This document shows, piece by piece, positions 35,401 to 44,400 of a stretch of 64,000 nt of DNA. A model generated the notes under the pieces. It worked only from the letters and a program-made list of their open reading frames with translations, did not search any database and had not been told where the DNA came from. Position numbers and translations under genes: made by a program. The stretch comes from Aradus depressus (lineage: Eukaryota; Arthropoda; Insecta; Hemiptera; Aradidae): NCBI GenBank assembly GCA_963662175.1, contig OY759225.1, positions 4,475,107 through 4,539,106 on the forward strand. The letters are read 5' to 3'. Numbering within the stretch: the first letter of the stretch is position 1; every line of letters starts with the position of its first letter.

Positions 35401-38400
35401 GCTCAACAGAAAGACTCTAGTAACTGTCATGTAAAGAAGAGTTGTGAAGGGGGAAGGCTCAACAGAAAGACTCTAGTAACTGTCATGTAAAGAAGAGTTG
35501 TGAAGGGGGAAGGCTCAACAGAAAGACTCTAGTAACTGTCATGTAAAGAAGAGTTGTGAAGGGGGAAGGCTCAACAGAAAGACTCTAGTAACTGTCATGT
35601 AAAGAAGAGTTGTGAAGGGGGAAGGCTCAACAGAAAGACTCTAGTAACTGTCATGTAAAGAAGAGTTGTGAAAGTATTCCCTGTGTTCCAGTAGACAGTA
35701 GCAGTACATCATTGTGGAAGTTAATAAAAAAAGGTGAATCACCGACAATGTACTTCGCCAGAACGAATTAATCAATTAACGTTTCGCTCCCCCTACAAAA
35801 CCAGTCGGCCATTTGTGTTAATCTAATATTCAACAGTACATTTACATACTTACATAGAGGCTCCAAAATTATCATACTAAATTTTGTCTCGATAAAATCA
35901 TTACATTGAATAGAAATGAAATTAAATGAAAAATATTCTTTATTCTGGGACATACGTCCCCTAAAAATAATAACATAAATAATAAACAAGAGAATACAAG
36001 TATCAACCAGTTGAGAAGAATAAAAATAAAAGAAGAGAGGTCTCTAGGAATAAATATTAAATGTTAAAGACAGGCAATGAGTAAAACAATATAATAAACT
36101 AGTGAAAAATATAGAAAGACAAGTATGAATAATAATGTGAAAGATGATAACAATAATGACTTGTATATGAATTGCAAAAAAACTGGATGAAACAGAAGAG
36201 TAACAATCTGTCCAGTGGAGAGAGAGACTTATAGGAAGACGAGAACTATCTCATAGGAGCCAAGCTTAGGAATCAGAGGTTTGCTGAGTTAGGAGATAAT
36301 GGAAAAGTAGGGATATATATGAAAGAACAGTAGGAGCATGGCGAATCTGGAGAGGGAGAGAGTTCCAGAGGGAGTTAGTCTGGATAAGGAAGGAGTTGTG
36401 GTAGGTTGTTGTCCTGTGGGAAGGGAGATAAAGATCAGAGGGACGGGATTTGGAGAGGGAGAGAGTTCCAGAGGGAGTTAGCCTGGATAAGGAAGGAGTT
36501 GTGGTAGGTTGTTGTCCTGTGGGAAGGGAGATAAAGATCAGAGGCACGAGATCTGGAGGAGAAGAGAGTTCCAGAGGGAGTTAGCCTGGATATGGAAGGA
36601 GTTGTGGTAGGTTGTTGTCCTGTGGGAAGGGAGGTAAAGATCAGAGGCACGGGATCTGGAGGGGGAGAGAGTTCCAGAGGGAGTTAGCCTGGATAAGGAA
36701 GGAGTTGTGGTAGGTTGTTGTCCTGTGGGAAGGGAGATAAAGATCAGAGGGACGGGATTTGGAGAGGGAGAGAGTTCCAGAGGGAGTTAGCCTGGATAAG
36801 GAAGGAGTTGTGGTAGGTTGTTGTCCTGTGGGAAGGGAGATAAAGATCAGAGGCACGAGATCTGGAGGAGAAGAGAGTTCCAGAGGGAGTTAGCCTGGAT
36901 AAGGAAGGAGTTGTGGTAGGTTGTTGTCCTGTGGGAAGGGAGGTAAAGATCAGAGGGATGGGATCTGGAGAGGGAGGGAGTTCCAGAGGGAGTTAGCCTG
37001 GATAAGGAAGGAGTTGTGGTAGGTTGTTGTCCTGTGGGAAGGGAAATAAAGATCAGAGAGACGGGATCTGGAGAGGGAGAGAGCAGAGGGACGAGATCTG
37101 GAGAGGGAGAGAGTACCAGAGGGAGTTAGCCTGGATAAGGAAGGAGTTGTGGTAGGTTGTTGTCCTGTGGGAAGGGAGGTAAAGAGCAGAGGGACGAGAT
37201 CTGGAGAGGGAGAGAGTTCCAGAGGGGGTTAGCCTGGATAAGGAAGGAGTTGTGGTAGGTTGTTGTCCAGTGGGAAAGGAAATAAAGATCAGATGGACGG
37301 GATCTGGAGAGGGAGAGAGTTCCAGAGGGAGTTAGCCTGGATAAGGAAGGAGTTGTGGTAGGTTGTTGTCCTGTGGGAAAGGAGGTAAAGATCAAAGGGA
37401 CGAGATCTGGAGAGGGAGAGAGTTCCGGAGGGAGTTCGCCTGGATAAGGAAGGAGTTGTGGTAGGTTGTTGTAAGGAGTTGTGGTAGGTTGTTGTCCTGT
37501 GGGAAAGGAGGTAAAGATCAAAGGGACGAGATCTGGAGAGGGAGAGAGTTCCGGAGGGAGTTCGCCTGGATAAGGAAGGAGTTGTGGTAGGTTGTTGTCC
37601 TGTGGGAAAGGAAATAAAGATCAGAGGGACGGGATCTGGAGAGGGAGAGAGTTCCAGAGAGGGTTAGCCTGGATAAGGAAGGAGTTGTGGTAGGTTGTTG
37701 TCCTGTGGGAAGGGAGGTAAAGAGCAGAGGGACGAGATCTGGAGAGGGAGAGAGTTCCAGAGGGAGTTAGCCTGGATATGGAAGGAGTTGTGGTAGGTTG
37801 TTGTCCTGTGGGAAGGGAGGTAAAGATCAGAGGCACGGGATCTGGAGGGGGAGAGAGTTCCAGAGGGAGTTAGCCTGGATAAGGAAGGAGTTGTGGTAGG
37901 TTGTTGTCCAGTGGGAAGGGAGGTAAAGATCAAAGGGACGAGATCTGGAGAGGGAGAGAGTTCCGGAGGGAGTTCGCCTGGATAAGGAAGGAGTTGTGGT
38001 AGGTTGTTGTCCTGTGGGAAAGGAAATAAAGATCAGAGGGATGGGATCTGGTGACTTTCTGGTGGATATAGGATTTAAATTGGAGCATTTGGAAGATATT
38101 GGAGGGCTTTTGGGAAGATATAGTTTGACAGAGGAAGGAGCCTAGGAAATATTGTCGACGAGAGGATGGAAAGAGCCATTTTAGGTCGGAGCCATTTTAG
38201 GTCGGTATAAGAACTGGACTGGTTCATATTTTGAAAAAAATATACATAAAAAATTACCATTGGCATTGGTACGATAGACAGAGCTTTTTGATTTATCGCC
38301 ACATGTAAGCTTGTTATATCCACTACATTCTTTCTTACATAGTGCGTCGGAAACTTTGGTGCCCTCTAGTGTGTGACCACATCGACACTTATTTCTGGAA

Positions 38401-41400
38401 CAATAATAGTAAACAATTAGCTTGGTTGATTAATTCGATCTGGGAATGTACATAGCAGTTGATACACAATCAGATTATTGCATTTTAATTTCTGTTTTAT
38501 TTCAAAATGTTTAGTTATCTAGTATGAGGTAAATGAACAATAGTCAACTAGGGGCCATTCATAAAAAGCTAATTTGAGCTAATATGAATTTGAGATTCAT
38601 GCCAAAAACCGTTCTAAAAACACGAAAAGGGTACGCTAAAACTTCTAATCGCTAATTTTTTCTTAGATCTGAGGTAGGACCAATACCAATACCACCAAAG
38701 TTAGCGTCCCCAAAAATGTAAAATAAAATACCATAGGAAATATTTAGGTTAGGTTAGGTTTTATGACTAATGCCCGGGCTTTAACTACGAGGTCATATCG
38801 CCTACTACCAGAGCGCTCTTTCGTCACTCTGGTGGACATGAGCCCGACTCTACTGTGGGAGTCCTAAATTTTGCCTACCCTAAATTTTTATTCATCTAGG
38901 GTAGGGGTTTAACGAGTACCTGACATCGTACAGGCTCGGGACCATCGCTTAACGTCCCATCCGAAGGACGGAGTGCTTAAGTTTATTTTACCTCGGTCGG
39001 GCTACGAACCCACGACCTTGAGCTCAGAAGTCAAGCACGCATACCACTGAGCTACCGGCGCCAGGAAATATTTAGAAATAATGTTTAAATTGTTCGCAAA
39101 GCAACCAATTATAAAATATTTTTTTATTAGAAATGACCCGAAGCCCTTAGTTTAGTTTATCTGGGAAGTAAAATAAACTTAAGAACGCCATCTTTCGGAT
39201 GGGACGTTAAGCGATGGTTCCGAGCCTGTACGATGTCTCGTTAAAGAGCGCTCTGGTAGTAGGCGATATGACCTCGTAGTTAAAGCCCGGGCATGAGTCA
39301 TAAAACCAAACCAAACCAATAGAGTCGGGCTCTTGTCCACCAGAGTGACGAAAGATCGCTGCTGGTAGTAGGCGATATGACCTCGTAGTTAAAGCCCGGG
39401 CATGAGTCTTAATAACTATATATATATATTTGGCACATTGTGACTGAGAAAGGGACGTAAGAACGTCCTGAAATGTCGTCGTGAAAAAGACACTTCCGGA
39501 AAAGTTATGAAAATGTATCTACTATATTTATTCTATACTTTATTTAATTACTGTAATATATCATTATTTTTCTACTCATATTTTCAAGTATTATTTTTAA
39601 AAATTAATTTAATTTTACTTTTCAGTAGTATTGTTAATTCTAATCCATGTGTGTCAGACTCAGAGTTAATATCTGTTTATGTATCTAATTTATATGCTAT
39701 CTTAATGCAAACATTCTTATAATTTATCTTATTACCAAGTTATGGATTAACGAAAAAAAATATTATTATTATTATGCTTCTCGACTTTTTAATGCTTCTG
39801 AACCTTATTCTTAGATACTCCACAGTATCCTGTCAATATTGATCTATTAAGATGAAATTTACATTAGTGAACCATATAAGAAGGTTAGAGCTAACATTTT
39901 TGAGCTAATATTGGGGACGCTCTATTATTTACCCATCATGAGCACCAGCGTAGTCGAAGCCATGCCTGAAGCAGTATCCCACACACAACTCTGGAGTCAG
40001 AATATTCTCGAATTTCACCTCCAATGAACTTTTCCAGTCTTTCTCCGTATAAAAATTTTTATAGCAGCCTTTATAATTATCTTTCACATAATTTTCACCA
40101 TGATCTGAAATTTAAAAAAAAATATACATATATATCATTACGAACTATAGCTAAGACAAATGATCTAAATTAACTCAAGGCAGTGCATCCAAATCCTATC
40201 AAATTCAACTGTCCATTCTCAGGCAGGAAAATATAAACATAGTCTGACGTCTTACAGATTTTATTATTTTGTGCTAGCCGGCTTTCGAAGTTGCCTTCAT
40301 CATCAGGCTGTTTATATAAAAAAAACATCGTTTAGTAGAAAGGTATACAAATTCTATTACTCTATAGCTCATGTAATTTTTGTTTCTTATGTTTGCTATA
40401 GCTCTGAGTTTTATACCAGATATATAAAGGACTTTATTTTGCCTATTCACTCCTCATTTTTATTGATAAAAGCATTTGAAGAAGCTGTGTATGTTAATAT
40501 GAGAGGGCCCCTATCGGGACTGAGTAGAACTAGCGCCTGCCTAGCGGATACAGATAGAAACTAAATGATCCCTGCCCAGTGATTCGTCCGTGATTCATCC
40601 ATTCGAATATAAAACTACACGAGGACGCCGGTAGCTCAGTGGTATGCGTGCTTGTCTTCTGAGCTCAAGATCGTGGGTTCGAAACCCGACCGAGGCCCTT
40701 AGTTTATTTTATCTGGGAGGTAAAATACACTTAAGCACGTCGTCCTTCGGATGGGACGTTAAGCGATGGTCTCGAGCCTGTACGATGTCAGGTACTCGTT
40801 AAAGACCCCTACCCTAAGTGAATAAAAATTGAGGACTCCTATAAATGTCGTGTTCATGTCCACCTGAGTGACAAAAGAGCCCTCTGCTGGTAGGCGATAT
40901 GACAACGCAGTTAAAGCCCGGGCATGAGTCATAAAACCTAACCTATAAAAGTACACTTATTCCCTCTCTGGGGTCAGTCATTCAGCCAGAACAACCAGAA
41001 GACAGTCATTCGCCAAGGTATTGTCAAAATATATGTTTTTGGAGGCGAAAAAAAAGAAGGTTTGCTACATACACCCCAAAAAACAATCATAATGACGTCT
41101 TTAAATCCTTTTCTTTAGACGTTTGCATTCCGAGAGAACGATCAGTTCTATCAAAAAGATGAATCTTACCAAACATTTTTCTTATTACGCTTTCAGTCAT
41201 CTCAAGTGTAATAAAAACGTCGCACGTGAGTAAAATAAAATTTTAAACATTCAATTTCACTAACGAAAAAAACGATCCAACGATTCTTTTCACTATGAGA
41301 ATCAAATGAAAACAGAAAAAGAGAACTGGTGTAAAGGAAAAATAAATAGGAGGAGAGGGTTTCTGTGGGAAAAAATTAAAGTTTGACTTTACTAGTTAAG

Positions 41401-44400
41401 TGTTCATTTCCCGATAAGACGATATTATTGTGCCACGGACGGGACGGGACCTTTGTTTTTCTATTCTAGGAAACATTTTTTATAAATGTTTGATTTTCAA
41501 CTATGTATTTATTATAATTTATTTATAGGATATTAGTATTAAAATATTGTATAGCGTTCCCTTCATTATAAATACAATGTACATAATATGTACTGTATTT
41601 TTATGTGTACATACATATTATGTATGTATGTACAATAAAAATACATAAAAGATTCGTGAGTTACGGAATTATTATGTGCTCGTAAATACACGTGGCTCAT
41701 ATAATTGATAATCTAATAATTGAATGTTAATTTTAGTTTAACAAATTTGATATTATTTTGCGAGCGCCGGTTAACAGAACGCCGGATAAGGGAGAGTCTA
41801 CTGTATATACATATACATAAAACATCTAGTACGAACCATCAAGTGTGTAGACACCAACTCGCCGTTCGCCACCGCACATCTTTGTAGTGTCGCCTTTACA
41901 AGGAGAATTACACTCAACCTCCTGCTCAGCCAGAAGTGAGAAGTGAGGTCGCTCTTCCGAACAGTAACAGTCCGTACTGCAAAGAAATTTGTACAGTGAT
42001 CATTTTAATAACCAATTATTTTCAATAACTTTAAAGGCCATAAAAATAGTGAGTGTCACTTATCCTACACTTTAGCCATAAATTACAATTTCAGATCCCT
42101 CACCGTCTACATTACATTATTCTAAAGATATTTTGTAAAATTAGCTAATTCAAGGACATATGAAGAATTGTTGTGTCACTTATCCGACACTTTAGCCATA
42201 AATTACAATTTCAGATCCCTCACCGTCTACATTACATTATTCTAAAGATATTTTGTAAATTTAGCTAATTCAAGGACATATGAAGAATTGTTGTGTCACT
42301 TATCCGACACTTTAGCCATAAATTACAATTTCAGATCCCTCACCGTCTACATTACATTATTCTAAAGATATTTTGTAAATTTTGCTAATTCAAGGGCATA
42401 TAAAGAATTATTGTGTCACTTATCCTACACTTTAGCCATAAATTACAATTTTAGATCTCTCACCGTCTATATTACATTATTCTAAGGATATTTTGTAAAT
42501 TTCGCTAATTGAAGGACATATAAAGAATTGTTGTGTCACTTATCCGGCCACCTCGGTATAAAGTAAATTTCGGATGACATATGATCTAGGTTAATAATAC
42601 TGGTCACCTGGGAATTTCCCCAGCTATACGAAGTATAGGGGAAGTTATGTAATCGGTCAAAAAGTCGATCCAAAGTTTTCAACGGAATTTCATGTTTTCC
42701 GACCTCCAGATCCCAAATATGAAAAAAAAAAATCTGTCGGTCTGTGAACAGAATAATTCCCGATAAATTCCGAGACGAAATTTTATAAATGAATCCCAAA
42801 TCCTCTAACGACTACACATCGACTTACAGCCAAATCGACCAAATGGAGGGGGGATTAGAGGAGGGGGCTTAACTCAAAAACCTTATTTAGTTTAAGGAAC
42901 TAGAAGCTCCTATATAAGTCAACTATTGAATATTAGCGCATATGTTCGTAATTCGTTCTGGAGAAGTACATTGCTGGTACATTCACCGACCATTATTTTT
43001 TAATTAATGTAATTATGTAAACTACGCCCCCCCCCCCCCCCCCCCCCCCCATCTAAGTCGAAAAGTCAGCAGGTTGTTGATCTCGCTCCGCTCGAGTCGA
43101 GTTATAACTAGATTTAAACATATTGCCGACAATAAAATATTCGATTCGCAAGATCGCTAGATAAGATGGTTGCCAAGGGCTGTGTCGACCTAGGAGATGG
43201 TCGCTATGGGCTATGTTGAACTGAGAGACGGTCGCCAAGGGCTGTGTTTAATACGTAAATAGGTAACATAAACCGTTTACCCAACTTCAACGCCAGCATA
43301 TCCATAACCATGGCTCTTGCAGTGTTGAACACAATTCTCGGGAGTTAAATCATTCTTGAAAGTTTTCTTCGCAAGTGGCAGTAATTTTTCATTTTCCAGC
43401 GCTTCCCTGAAGCATCCTATGTAATGTGAACATTGGGCCCCTGAAATTAGAGATCATATTAAGGCTTTTAATAAACCATATATGTATATAAATAATAATA
43501 GCTTTTGTGAGAACCAAAATATTTTAGTACATACTCCATTAAGAAAACGGAGCAGAGCGTTGCAAGGACATTGCCCAGGACTCGATAGTGGGAAAATGGC
43601 AACAAGATTGGTCACGAAGCTCAAATGGCCGAAGGACTTATGCATACTTTCCGGATGTCCGGATACGCCTCGACTCGACGTGGGTACAGCCTGACCACTG
43701 GATGTCCCAGATATTATCAGGTCACGGAGACTTTAACTCCAAACTCTTTTTCTTTAGGGGGAAGAACAACCCAAACTGTCCATGTAGGGGCTGCAGAATT
43801 TGTTGTCCTCGATTATCCGCTGTATGACCAGGCCAGGGAGGAGTTGATTCGCGGGACAGGATCATACCTGGGACTGAATCCACGGCACCTGGTGACGGAG
43901 ATCGGTTACCCTGACGGGAGCAGAAAAAAGCGGTGTGACGGACTGGGGCGACCACCGATCGCCACACGTTGGTCGACCGGAGGTCGCCCCCGGCTCGCCA
44001 TAATCCCACTAATCAGATCCTGAGCTCCCTCTACAAACAATGACGGGTGATGTTGCACAAAAGTAAGGTGCACAGAGCAATAACAAAAAGACACCATCAA
44101 GCTTTTCGTATTCTAGGTACAAATTTGGACAAAATATTTCATCATAAAATCGAAGTTGAAATTTTAGAGAATTACAATACTTTCTCTAACTGAAGGATGA
44201 GAAAGTAAGAACCTATAATAAAAATGCACTCATTTTTACAGCATCTGCTTACACAGAATTATTACATTCTTATACCTTTTGTAGGTTAGGTTAGGTTTTA
44301 TGACTCATGCCCGGGCTTTAACTACGAGGTCATATCGCTTACTACCAGAGCGCTCTTTCGTCACTCCGGTGGACATGAGTCCGACTCTACTGTGGGAGTC

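Noticed and set aside
32422..35672. Could the regular 56-bp repeats be a CRISPR array?
   Set aside because: There are no unique spacers: the whole unit repeats without interruption, and the locus is a eukaryotic intron.
36266..37933. A series of overlapping minus-strand frames with [13 protein letters not shown] repeats, like a low-complexity secreted protein
   Set aside because: They arise from a 103-bp satellite whose unit is not a multiple of three; one frame matches a LINE ORF2 tail, so these are not genes.
43027..43050. Long homopolymer C and G runs as regulatory or G-quadruplex sites
   Set aside because: They are common in this assembly, of uncertain length and unrelated to gene features; possible sequencing or assembly noise.
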